Origin: an uncultured Alphaproteobacteria bacterium
GTDB taxonomy: Bacteria; Pseudomonadota; Alphaproteobacteria; Rs-D84
Length of the DNA: 51,487 nt
Direction of reading: 5' to 3'
NCBI GenBank assembly: GCA_944389135.1
Contig: CALXLG010000003.1
Span: forward strand, 1-51,487
Positions 20,901 through 28,233 of this stretch are shown piece after piece (the stretch's first letter is position 1; each line of letters opens with the position of its first letter). The translations under genes and the position numbers were made by a program. The notes beneath the pieces were generated by a model. It did not search any database, was not told the DNA's origin, and saw nothing but the letters and a program-made list of their open reading frames with translations.

Positions 20901-21216
20901 TTTGAGTCAGCTTATTACGTAAACGCAACTCGAACTCTGTCCCGTATAAGCTTTGTTCACGTTCTTGACGTGGAATATAAAATTCGCGCTGTTCTTTTTG
21001 GTTCTTTTGATTCAAGAATGTGGGTGATGTAAATATGAAACGCAATTCAGCCACGTCATTTAACTGCTTCTTTAGGTTCTCATAGGCATACATAGAAAAG
21101 CAAGCCGCAGCAATTGACAGTTTAGAATGTTTTTTTACCTGCTCTTTTAAATCATCTATCAACCGGCTAGTATAATTATCAAATAATTTTACATCACTGT
21201 TATTGAATAACGCCAT
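17965..21216 (-). CDS. SNF2-like helicase with a PLD-like N-terminal domain
   Basis: This 1083-residue protein is the first gene of the restriction operon. Residues about 1-190 resemble a phospholipase-D-type domain (KLSIAAACFSMYAYENLKKQ; later DDRYTYTGINGFTTTDLG), but I do not see a convincing HxK pair, so it may be catalytically dead. The motor follows: ILADSVGLGKT, LLVLDESHNFRN, LSATPVNNR, then in the second lobe IGTDCISEGQNLQ and IVQRFGRIDRIGS. Such motors remodel or translocate on DNA. The stop TAA shares one base with the start of the DUF4391 gene. A fourth component beyond Mod and Res is unusual for textbook type III systems. Confidence 0.88.
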   Translation of the reverse strand: MALFNNSDVKLFDNYTSRLIDDLKEQVKKHSKLSIAAACFSMYAYENLKKQLNDVAELRFIFTSPTFLNQKNQKEQREFYIPRQEREQSLYGTEFELRLRNKLTQKAISKECADWIRAKVQFKSNKTSGPMQSYINIDDRYTYTGINGFTTTDLGTEKGNTIGTFINRIGTDAARQYLRKFDEIWNNPELLEDVKSKVLESIETVYKENSPEFIYMVTLYNIFREFLADISSDYMPKDATGFKNSKIWNMLYSFQKDAAIDIIHKLEKYNGCILADSVGLGKTFTALAVMKYYQERNMRVLVLCPKKLQDNWGTFKGNYSNNPVAEDRFNYDILYHTDLTRESGRTGETDLSRINWGNYDLLVLDESHNFRNGGQTNVDEDGVEHLNRYNQLMEKVIKPCVRTKVLMLSATPVNNRFVDLKHQLELAYEGVEDTINDKLDTQKNLTTIFNNAQRAFNEWSNKPFEQRTTEALLSALDQDFFTVLDSVTIARSRKHIEKSYNMDEIGKFPTRKPPINKSPAITLDPEFGLDYKMLADKLWKLNMAVYNPSKHIHPSVREKYEQLYGKREGRGISLIGREMGTVKLMGTNLLKRLESSWYAFNLTATAIQNKINSAIAVVENFMTKHSGSLVIDDMDDEQLAEFGLNSGKYKIDLNDMDYKSWLAELYSDRDILDSILQSFAKITPENDNKLQELKNLISDKINNPINPGNKKILIFTEWADTAEYLYKHLSEYVHDEFGLNTAVITGDAGTSKTTLKVNNKIKLDFNMIMTLFSPVSKGRDKLNCAPQDDIDILIGTDCISEGQNLQDCDFMVNFDIHWNPVRIVQRFGRIDRIGSKNDCIQMVNFWPEGDLDEYINLTNRVQNRMIGGSVVGTGANPLKTSDDDLAYRREQLKKIQTENPDIEDVGTGVNIMDLGLNEFRLEVVEYLKIHPELEHVAHGLHTIVPATDDMPAGTIFILRNVNNGEKIDKQNRLHPFYMVYLSENGDVVCDHLSPKKMLDFMRRLCKGQNTPYKELCRVFNNETRDGFDMAHYSDLLSKSIQSIIQTKDESDIDSIFGTGGSGLLTNSIRGLDDFELISFIVVK

Positions 21217-21465
21217 TTTATCTGTCCTTGTTTTTTGTATCTTAGTTAAATAATTCCTAAAAATCTATACTTATTTAAGATTATCTAACGTTATTAAAGG
21301 ACCATAGGATAAATGATATCAAGCCAAGACTTTTAGCCAGTTACCTAATACAATTCCCCTAAAGTTGAAACGGTCACTACTTCAGAAAATAGTCGGAACC
21401 AAACGAAATCCGAAATAAGTGTGTGGTTGGAATGTAAATTGACACTGACGTCCATTTGAGCAAAT
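21217..21465. other. Intergenic gap with a possible insertion-sequence scar
   Basis: No gene is seen here. The stretch 21364-21465 contains GGTCACTACT, CGGAACCAAA and AATTGACACTGACGTCCA, phrases that remind me of the ends of IS21-type elements. There is no transposase and no second end, so at most it is a scar. Confidence 0.2.
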
Positions 21466-21759
21466 TTAATTGAATCGTAATTTTACATCCAATATAATAT
21501 CATCTGCATAGCGTTCTGGAATGCCGACCTTGGTGACAAGTGCTAGCATATCATCAGGGCTGATATTTTGCCCCCTGTTGTTCACAAATGTTGAGTGTTC
21601 CCAAGTGCCAACCGTTTGTGTTAAGTCAAATTCTTGTGCTCCATTCCACAAATTGTTTTCCAACTTTTTTAATCCCATTCTGTTTAACATCGTGTTACAT
21701 AAGTTCATATAAAAAATATACACATTATTAAACCTGCTCATAAATAAACCGCTCTGCAT
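21466..21759 (-). CDS. Uncharacterised 97-aa (or 91-aa) protein
   Basis: The frame overlaps the end of the DUF4238 gene by 14-32 bp depending on start; MSRFNNVYIF at 21741 is an alternative start. The visible parts are a hydrophobic-aromatic N-terminus (FNNVYIFYMNLCNTML) and a polar C-terminus (NISPDDMLALVTKVGIPERYADD). No family is recognised. Overlap with the preceding gene is the only support for translation. Confidence 0.4.
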   Translation of the reverse strand: MQSGLFMSRFNNVYIFYMNLCNTMLNRMGLKKLENNLWNGAQEFDLTQTVGTWEHSTFVNNRGQNISPDDMLALVTKVGIPERYADDIILDVKLRFN

Positions 21760-22618
21760 TACTTTTTTGAATTTTGTTTAGCAAATCTACCAACTCGTCC
21801 GGAGAAGAATAAGCGCACCCTGTTATAGAACTTTTATAAATATCACTTATCTCTACTGGGATACCTCTCATCATTACAAGCAAAAGCTCGTTTTTAATTT
21901 TATCGACCAATTGATTTGCAAAAAGCATCAGCGTTAATTTTGATGAAATAGGTAGCATTATTTGTGCATCTGGCAATTCAAAACCAGCATGTTCTCCTTT
22001 GTATTCAGAAGGATGTTTTTTACTGCCTAATACAGCAGGACTGTCCGAAATAACAAAATGTCTGCTCTCAGGAGCCTTAATTAATAACCACTCCATTGAA
22101 GCAATAGCATTTCGAACGATGTCATTATGCTCCATGTGGTGCAATACATTGTAAGCCATTACTCTTGACACATTATCGTCTATATTTATATCTTTGGTAT
22201 ATATCGTTTTTACCTTTTCGCCTTTCGCATTAAAATGGTCAAAAAGTGGTACATTATCCGATAACAAAACCCTTCTGACAAAATTAACTGATTTCCTTGT
22301 TCTATAAAATTGACACAAAATGAAATCTTCTAAAATTTGAAAATCTTCATCAGAGAACCAAGATATCGATTCTGTTGTGACAATTTTATCAATTATAGGT
22401 GCTACTTTTCCTTCTAAATTAGAAAACATTTCTTCTAATGAAATATCTCCATTAATTGTTTTTAAATCATAAAAATGTTTTTCTTGTGCTACGTTAGTAA
22501 TATTCGTTTGATAAGTTGCGTTCTTTTGCAAATCAGTTACACTAATTGTTTGGCAATCAGCACAGAAATGTTTTAAAAGGCATCTTGGCACATAATGCTG
22601 TCTTTTTGCTATAGACAC
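21728..22618 (-). CDS. DUF4238 family protein
   Basis: The 296-residue product starts with the family hallmark KRQHYVPRCLLKHF and continues with an all-helical, cysteine-poor body containing FCQFYRTRK-like and ESRHFVISDSPAV segments typical of DUF4238. The biochemical role is not known to me. Members are frequent in mobile and defence-rich regions, which fits this setting. It follows the DUF4209 gene by 48 bp on the same strand. Confidence 0.8.
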   Translation of the reverse strand: MSIAKRQHYVPRCLLKHFCADCQTISVTDLQKNATYQTNITNVAQEKHFYDLKTINGDISLEEMFSNLEGKVAPIIDKIVTTESISWFSDEDFQILEDFILCQFYRTRKSVNFVRRVLLSDNVPLFDHFNAKGEKVKTIYTKDINIDDNVSRVMAYNVLHHMEHNDIVRNAIASMEWLLIKAPESRHFVISDSPAVLGSKKHPSEYKGEHAGFELPDAQIMLPISSKLTLMLFANQLVDKIKNELLLVMMRGIPVEISDIYKSSITGCAYSSPDELVDLLNKIQKSNAERFIYEQV

Positions 22619-22666
22619 TTATAAACTCCTATTTCAAGCATAATAACTAACTGTACATTATATGTC

Positions 22667-24442
22667 CTAAACTGTACCTGTTTTTTTAAGGTACTCAATC
22701 GATTGCACATAAAAAATCATCACTATAATTCCTGCACACAAGGTGCGTAACATTTGAGTTTTATATCCGACATCCTCCAATAATCCGTGTGCAATCAAAT
22801 TACGAAAGTTTGTATCTCTATCAGTCAAATATGCTTTAAAGAAATAAGCAAACGTTTCATCTAACACGCCCTCTTTGACACAATCTTCAATCAGGCTTTC
22901 AATGGTCACAATGTTTTCTTCGCTCCCATCCTGGTTGGTTTTTGTGGTTGCTGCCCTAAGAAATAACAAATTGCGCAAACAATCTTCAAACGGTAATATT
23001 AGCAACTGTGCTGCCAACATCATATCGTCTCTGAGGAAAGCTTCCATTCCTCTTGCCATCATAACAATGTGCGTATACGGTACAAACGGACTATCTTTGA
23101 CTAGGTTAATAATATCGACCAAAGAGTAAAAATGTTCAGAATTTATAATATTAATTGCCTCTTCTACAAGTGCCATAGCTATAGCATTCTGAATCAACAT
23201 ATAATCCAGCATTTGTTTTTTTAACGCTTCTTCTTCCGTGTTATAAGTTTTTATCACATTCCCCATTGCATTAAGCGACACCACGGATGCAATACGATAT
23301 AAGAGCGGCACATGTTTGGTCGCATGTTCCTTAAGTCTTTCTGGATTACTAGGAACAATCACATGTTCAATAATAAGCATTGTCAGATTATATATGGCAT
23401 GCGGTAATATCTTTCCTTTTACCACAGTTGCGATATCCATGTATTCCGGTGGAATCTCTTGTTCAAAGGTAGATTTTATCATGACAGCCGCTTTATGCAA
23501 TACTTCCTTCTTGCGAACTAAACTGTTGACTTCTGCCTGACATCCAGGAATTCTCATATAACATTTAATAGCATCCGTTAAAAATGAGGCTTTATTAAAT
23601 CCGTCTGTGCAATCTTCAGCCTGCAATACATATGTTTGTGCAGACTTTTTTTTACATTCATTAATACAGCTTTCTGATTTTTTTTGTTGTCTTAAGATTT
23701 GCACTTCGATTTCATAAAAGCGTCTTGCCCAATGATAATCATGTCTTTCTAACGCTATATTAAGTATTTCATCGTTTTTTTGTTTTGCGTCTTGTAAAAC
23801 CTGCTGATTGCTGCTATCCCATTGAATTGAAACAATTTTGTTCAACAGATGATACCAAAAGGAAAAGCAAGCATCGTCATCTTTATCAAATTTTAACTGC
23901 AGCAATTTTGGCAACTCAACAAACCACCTTTTTTGCTCTTTTGAGCCTTTTAATTTCAAAGACAAATTATTCAATCTTGATATTATGTCTTTGGCTATAT
24001 GCAACTTCCCGTTCTGCAAAGACACACCTAGTGTTTCATAATAACCATTAATAGCAGTCGTTGCACATTTAAACAGCTCGCCCTTAGGCAGTCTTCTGAC
24101 CCATAACACATCTGCTATTCTTGATTTAACAACAGGATTAACGATATTATCAAGATTTGCAAACAGCATATTGGCCAGTTCTTCTGTAATATCTTCAACT
24201 GCAAAGCTTCTGCTATTTTGATATCGATAAAGTGGGCCATACGGTGCAGAATCAACATCGGTTAACATTAGCGTCATGATATCATGGACAAGACGTATGA
24301 CCGCTATTTCCTGGGCATTCAGTCCCTCTGATATTTTGGATAGTTCAAAGTACCACATATCTGTTTGGCAGTTACACACAGAGTCAAATATGTTACTTGA
24401 TAAAATGCTTTTTAAGTCATTTTCTGTAAATTCGATTCCCAT
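22667..24442 (-). CDS. DUF4209-like protein with RNxxxHG motif
   Basis: This is a 591-residue, almost entirely helical protein. Near its C-terminus it carries RNLIAHG (Arg547 onward) within DTNFRNLIAHGLLED, the conserved RNxxxHG motif that defines DUF4209. The spacing (R, four residues, H) also matches the Rx4-6H active site of HEPN ribonucleases. The middle is helix-repeat-like (NLSLKLKGSKEQKRW, ALERHDYHWARRFYEIE). A final hydrophobic stretch (GIIVMIFYVQ) packs against the motif. A role as a HEPN-like toxin or nuclease in defence is inference. It lies 27 bp after the AAA gene. Confidence 0.65.
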   Translation of the reverse strand: MGIEFTENDLKSILSSNIFDSVCNCQTDMWYFELSKISEGLNAQEIAVIRLVHDIMTLMLTDVDSAPYGPLYRYQNSRSFAVEDITEELANMLFANLDNIVNPVVKSRIADVLWVRRLPKGELFKCATTAINGYYETLGVSLQNGKLHIAKDIISRLNNLSLKLKGSKEQKRWFVELPKLLQLKFDKDDDACFSFWYHLLNKIVSIQWDSSNQQVLQDAKQKNDEILNIALERHDYHWARRFYEIEVQILRQQKKSESCINECKKKSAQTYVLQAEDCTDGFNKASFLTDAIKCYMRIPGCQAEVNSLVRKKEVLHKAAVMIKSTFEQEIPPEYMDIATVVKGKILPHAIYNLTMLIIEHVIVPSNPERLKEHATKHVPLLYRIASVVSLNAMGNVIKTYNTEEEALKKQMLDYMLIQNAIAMALVEEAINIINSEHFYSLVDIINLVKDSPFVPYTHIVMMARGMEAFLRDDMMLAAQLLILPFEDCLRNLLFLRAATTKTNQDGSEENIVTIESLIEDCVKEGVLDETFAYFFKAYLTDRDTNFRNLIAHGLLEDVGYKTQMLRTLCAGIIVMIFYVQSIEYLKKTGTV

Positions 24443-24469
24443 TGTCTGTCCAAATATATTTTATTCTTT

Positions 24470-25696
24470 TTATAAATACGCAATCGGGATAACATCAACT
24501 TCGCTTGTTAACGGCAGGTGTGTCGTTGCGGCACATATAACCGCACCATGTCCCCTAGAAAGCTTTAAAACGTTTTCAATAACATCAAAGTTTTTAATAT
24601 CGCCCTTGTCTGGGGTGCTTTTCTTTTTGATTTCAATTGGGTGCAATTTACCATTTTCTTCAATTATAACGTCGATTTCACGTTTGTCTTTGTCGCGATA
24701 ATAATAAATATTTGGCTGTTTACCGTTGTACCAATAACTTTTAATTATTTCGGATACAACATAGGTTTCAAAAATACTGCCAGACATTGCCCCGTTCATC
24801 AATGCTTCAGAACTTGTCCAGCCCACCAAAAATGCCACCAGACCTGTGTCCATAAAGTAAACTTTGGGCGATTTAATCATACGGTTTGTAATGTTGTTGT
24901 AATATGGGTGCAACAACACAACCAAACCAGACTGTTCTAGAATTGATAGCCAGGACTTTATTGTTGGTGCTGAAACCCCCACATCACGAGAAATCTCGTT
25001 ATAGTTTAATTCTTGACCTGTACGTGCCGCCAAAACCCGCATAAATGTTAAAAATGCCATGGCGTCACCTACCGCAGCCAGACTTTTTACATCACGTTCT
25101 ATGTACGTTTGCAAATACGAATCATAGAAGGCAGGCCACATATCATCGCTAGCATCAAACATTTTTGGATATGAACCGCGCCAAATTTCTTTGTAGATTT
25201 CGTTAATTCCTATTGAATGTGTGGTTGTAGCCTTGGTTTCAATATATTCTTTTGTTGGTAAGAATGGTGACGCAATAGGGGTGCCACGCTTTTCATCCTG
25301 AGAAAAGCCATTAAGACGCAATATACCAACACGCCCCGCCAGACTTTCCGTTACATTTTGCATCAACCGAAACTGCTGAGAGCCAGTTAGCCAAAATTGA
25401 CCAGGACGTTTATCTTGGTCTACGGCAGCCTTAATATAAGGGAACAATTGTGGAGCATATTGTACCTCATCAATCAAAACGGGTGCGGGGAAGCGCTCCA
25501 AAAACAGTTGTGGGTCATTTTGTGCCAAATTACGGTTTGATAATACGTCCAAAGAAACGTATGTTCGTGGTGTTTTTTCACAATTTTGTAGCACGGTAGT
25601 TTTACCAACCTGACGCGGTCCCGTCACCATGACAACAGAAAAAAAATCGCTGTTTTTAATTATGCTTTGTTCTAAAGTTCTTTTTATGTACACCAT
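24470..25696 (-). CDS. AAA ATPase with DUF4143 domain
   Basis: The 408-residue protein has Walker A GPRQVGKTT (26-34), Walker B PVLIDEVQYA, a LTGSQQF sensor, and a winged-helix/DUF4143 second half (NEIYKEIWRGSYP, YLQTYIERDV, SGSIFETYVVSEI). It ends in a nuclease-like segment (YRDKDKREIDVIIEENGKLHPIEIK) similar to restriction-endonuclease-like folds. These proteins are widespread and poorly understood. It is preceded by the double-dyad control region and followed closely by the DUF4209 gene, so the three may form one transcript. Confidence 0.85.
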   Translation of the reverse strand: MVYIKRTLEQSIIKNSDFFSVVMVTGPRQVGKTTVLQNCEKTPRTYVSLDVLSNRNLAQNDPQLFLERFPAPVLIDEVQYAPQLFPYIKAAVDQDKRPGQFWLTGSQQFRLMQNVTESLAGRVGILRLNGFSQDEKRGTPIASPFLPTKEYIETKATTTHSIGINEIYKEIWRGSYPKMFDASDDMWPAFYDSYLQTYIERDVKSLAAVGDAMAFLTFMRVLAARTGQELNYNEISRDVGVSAPTIKSWLSILEQSGLVVLLHPYYNNITNRMIKSPKVYFMDTGLVAFLVGWTSSEALMNGAMSGSIFETYVVSEIIKSYWYNGKQPNIYYYRDKDKREIDVIIEENGKLHPIEIKKKSTPDKGDIKNFDVIENVLKLSRGHGAVICAATTHLPLTSEVDVIPIAYL

Positions 25697-25707
25697 ATTA
25701 CCCTCCC

Positions 25708-25798
25708 GACCAAATTAAAGTTCAATTTTATTTTAGTCGAAGTTATAAAAAAGTCAAGCGTTATTTTGACTAAATAAAAATCACGTTTTGTTTTGGTC
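25708..25798 (-). promoter_or_regulatory. Promoter of the AAA gene framed by two 31-bp inverted repeats
   Basis: Dyads at 25708-25738 and 25768-25798 share half-sites of the form GACYAAAWNAAA...TTTNATTTNGTC, and their centres are exactly 60 bp apart. On the minus strand TTGACT (25752-25757) and TAAAAT (25730-25735) with a 16-bp spacer make a promoter whose -10 lies inside the proximal dyad and whose -35 lies between the dyads. The layout suggests a dimeric repressor binding both sites, possibly looping the DNA. A strong GGGAGGG ribosome site then precedes the ATG. Confidence 0.65.
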
Positions 25799-25843
25799 AG
25801 AATTTCTCTTTTTTATGCGAAAAGCGACGATTTTTAATCAAAA

Positions 25844-27037
25844 TTATTTTGTTGCATCCACAAACTCTAACATCTTATCTGCGGCACGTTGGATAGAATC
25901 ACGCACTGGGTCCATTGTTAAACGAGCATACACTCGGGTTGCTGCACTAGTTTTATCGCCCAGTGCCTTGCCTACGATATGTAAACTGGCACCTGTTATC
26001 GCTTGATAACTGGCAAAAGTTCTGCGCAAATCGTGTATTCGGAAATTTTCTATGCCCGCCCGTTTTAAAAGTGCATACCACGGACGATGAAAATCTTCTA
26101 CATGACCGCTTTTACTGCCAGCACGGCTTGAAAACACCCAGTCATCAGTTGCGTATTGCCGCATGTCACTTAATATTGCTTGTACCTGTTCTATTAACGG
26201 TATACGTTGTGGGTCGCCATTCTTTGAGTCTGGGAATAATACAAAACCTAACTTCAAATCAACGTTAGACCAGCGCATAGACAACATATTCTGACGTCTT
26301 TGACCTATGAATAAGGACAACAGTATATAATTCTTGAACTGCTCATTCTGTTCTTCATTTAGCGCTGTCCAAAAACGTTTCAATTCATCTGGTTGTAAAA
26401 ACCTTTCACGAGATTGTTCTTTGAACATCTTTATGCCCTGTGCTGGATTTTCATAGCGTTTAGGATATCCCCAATCAAACGCCTTGTTATACATGTGCTT
26501 TACCAGTCCCAAAGAACGATTGGCAGTATATAAACTGACTTGCTTTCTTATGTTTTCGTGAAGTTGTTCTAGGTCCTTGCGAGTTATGCTTATCATTTTG
26601 CGATTATGCAATGGCGCCAGATAATTGCGAAACATAGACTCGTCTTTAACCTGTGACTTAGGTCGCTTATATACCTGTGAATATTGTGGGAAATATACAT
26701 CGTCAAAGAACTGCTTTAAAGAAATATCTTTCAGAGCGTCACGACGTTCTTCGGATGGGTCGACACCTTTATCTGCCGTTGCCTTTAATTCACGCGCTTT
26801 TACACGAGCTTCTACAAGCTTCGTAACACCTACCCTGCCAATTTTTATACGCTTTGGCGTACCTTGGAACTTCATATAGGCATAATAAGTTTTGGCGCCA
26901 CCATAGGTCACAATAACACAAAGTCCCGCCTGCCCGTCATCATAGTATGTAACAGGTTTCTTATCAGTTGGCACAGGCAACGACGCCAACACTTTTTCGG
27001 TGAAATTAAAGCGATTATTTGTCTTTATCAGCATCAT
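25844..27037 (-). CDS. int: P4-type tyrosine integrase
   Basis: The 397-residue protein has an N-terminal arm-binding domain (GLCVIVTYGGAKTYYAYMKF, IKIGRVG, EARVKARELKA), a SAM-like core-binding domain and the catalytic domain. Catalytic residues are Arg in IGQRRQNML, HDLRRTF, and Tyr in ATRVYARL. The usual second histidine of LGH reads LGD here. Such enzymes insert islands into tRNA genes; a tRNA-Asn 3' fragment lies 0.9 kb upstream of its start. It overlaps the upstream gene by 23 bp. Confidence 0.92.
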   Translation of the reverse strand: MMLIKTNNRFNFTEKVLASLPVPTDKKPVTYYDDGQAGLCVIVTYGGAKTYYAYMKFQGTPKRIKIGRVGVTKLVEARVKARELKATADKGVDPSEERRDALKDISLKQFFDDVYFPQYSQVYKRPKSQVKDESMFRNYLAPLHNRKMISITRKDLEQLHENIRKQVSLYTANRSLGLVKHMYNKAFDWGYPKRYENPAQGIKMFKEQSRERFLQPDELKRFWTALNEEQNEQFKNYILLSLFIGQRRQNMLSMRWSNVDLKLGFVLFPDSKNGDPQRIPLIEQVQAILSDMRQYATDDWVFSSRAGSKSGHVEDFHRPWYALLKRAGIENFRIHDLRRTFASYQAITGASLHIVGKALGDKTSAATRVYARLTMDPVRDSIQRAADKMLEFVDATK

Positions 27038-27659
27038 AAGATTCCTTACTTATATCCTCCCACAAATTTCCATACTTTTGCAAAAACGACAAAAACTTAG
27101 ACGAAAATTCATACACAACATCTATATCTACCTTATATGGCGTGTTTTTGTTCTCCTCGGGAACAAATGAGCCCCCAAAAGCCCCTGCCCACCCTGCATT
27201 ATTAAAATACGGTGCAGCATATTGGTTGTACGATGGGAAAAGATGATTATAGACATCTCCAAGATATGGTCCTCCTTGCTGGCTAGAAATATTTTTATTA
27301 TTCAAAACAGTTGTATTAAAGCGTTGAACAAAGAACCCCTTTTGATATAAAACCTGCTTTATTTCAGCAGAACCAGATATAACCTCTCCTTCTTTTATGC
27401 ACCTTGATAAAAATACAATTTCTGCCCAACTAAGGGTTTCTAACATATCAGCATATCGATTGAACGTTTCAGCCTTACCTTGTTCTTTATCAGCATGGCC
27501 AATACCAGTAATAAGCCTTGCCAACAAAATAAGATTGCTCTTTGCAGCACCTTCATGAACAGACCTAGAAAAACGCGCCATCATACTAAAAAACTGGTCT
27601 TGATGAAGTTGTTCTATGTCGCCTTGCCGAACATTTTTTAACACAACCTCTCTTGCCAT
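27015..27659 (-). CDS. Uncharacterised 214-aa protein coupled to the integrase
   Basis: The product is largely helical in its first half (LHQDQFFSMMARFSRSVHEG, RYADMLETLSWAEIVFLSRC). A glycine- and aromatic-rich middle follows (QYAAPYFNNAGWAGAFGGSF), then a polar tail. No family is recognised. The end overlaps the integrase start by 23 bp, and a 32-aa frame lies 18 bp upstream, so three genes seem to be translated together. A role in mobility or accessory function is inference. Confidence 0.6.
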   Translation of the reverse strand: MAREVVLKNVRQGDIEQLHQDQFFSMMARFSRSVHEGAAKSNLILLARLITGIGHADKEQGKAETFNRYADMLETLSWAEIVFLSRCIKEGEVISGSAEIKQVLYQKGFFVQRFNTTVLNNKNISSQQGGPYLGDVYNHLFPSYNQYAAPYFNNAGWAGAFGGSFVPEENKNTPYKVDIDVVYEFSSKFLSFLQKYGNLWEDISKESYDADKDK

Positions 27660-27677
27660 ATTAATGTTTTTTTGGCG

Positions 27678-27776
27678 CTATGCATCGTATGCATTTTGTA
27701 TACCACTACCAATTACTGGCACTGCTCCTAGAACACTATCAATTATTCGCGGTAAAGCCGCGTTATCTTTTTCCAT
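27678..27776 (-). CDS. 32-aa leader peptide of the integrase operon
   Basis: A 33-codon frame begins at an ATG with GAGGTG 5 nt upstream, among the better ribosome sites of this region. The peptide has a polar start (MEKDNAALPRIID) and a glycine-rich hydrophobic middle (SVLGAVPVIGSGIQ). It ends 18 bp before the next gene. It could be a true small protein or a coupling leader. Confidence 0.45.
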   Translation of the reverse strand: MEKDNAALPRIIDSVLGAVPVIGSGIQNAYDA

Positions 27777-27822
27777 TTTTCACCTCAAATCCGTATGTCA
27801 AAGACCGTAGTCCGTGTGTCTG

Positions 27823-27863
27823 TTTTTGCTACCTATTTGCTACCAACGGCGTTTTTTGCTACC
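27823..27863. repeat. Three TTTGCTACC repeats beside the att site
   Basis: TTTTTGCTACC (27823-27833), TTTGCTACC (27836-27844) and TTTTTTGCTACC (27852-27863) are direct repeats 100-140 bp from the tRNA fragment. Their position next to the integrase and att site suggests integrase or excisionase arm-binding sites. A 13-bp piece of the tRNA fragment (AATCCGTATGTCA) also recurs at 27789-27801. Confidence 0.5.
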
Positions 27864-27959
27864 AATTTCCATTAATCTTCATCAAGTGTAACATAGCCTA
27901 TAACCCGCAGAAAATCAAAGAATATTTAATTAAATTAAAATCCGTTAAACAAAATAAAA

Positions 27960-28009
27960 ACGGACTGTTAATCCGTATGTCACTGGTTCGAGTCCAACTG
28001 CCCGAGCCA
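27960..28009 (+). pseudogene. tRNA-Asn(GUU) 3' fragment, candidate attachment site
   Basis: From the anticodon stem (ACGGA, loop CTGTTAA, TCCGT) through the T-loop TTCGAGT to GCCA the sequence follows tRNA-Asn. No D-arm or 5' acceptor strand lies upstream, and the T-stem has two mismatches. Together with the nearby P4-type integrase this marks an island junction in which the intact tRNA should lie at another junction. Confidence 0.75.
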
Positions 28010-28016
28010 CAGATTT

Positions 28017-28089
28017 CCGCAGATTTCTGCGGATTTTTTATTGTCTGTCTTCTACCCCGTTTTTATGCAAAATTGGATGAAAATGGCTC
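28017..28089 (+). repeat. Left copy of an imperfect 73-bp direct repeat, including a terminator
   Basis: CCGCAG/CTGCGG plus a T run (28017-28041) is an intrinsic terminator. It and the following bases, especially TTTTTATGCAAAATTGGATG, recur at 37118-37190 with about 80-85% identity by eye. From 28090 to 28233 I see no gene. Confidence 0.6.
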
Positions 28090-28233
28090 TAAATTGCCCT
28101 AGTTGTAGAACAAAAACACATATTTGACACACAGTAATATATACCATTACTGCTGAAATTAAATATGAGATCTGTGTGATTTCATATTTGGAACCAGTAG
28201 CTTAAATTCTTTATTTTTATGTAAAAACTTTTT

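Noticed and set aside
27960-28009. Intact tRNA-Asn
   Set aside because: The 5' acceptor strand and D-arm are absent and the T-stem has two mismatches, so only a 3' fragment is claimed.
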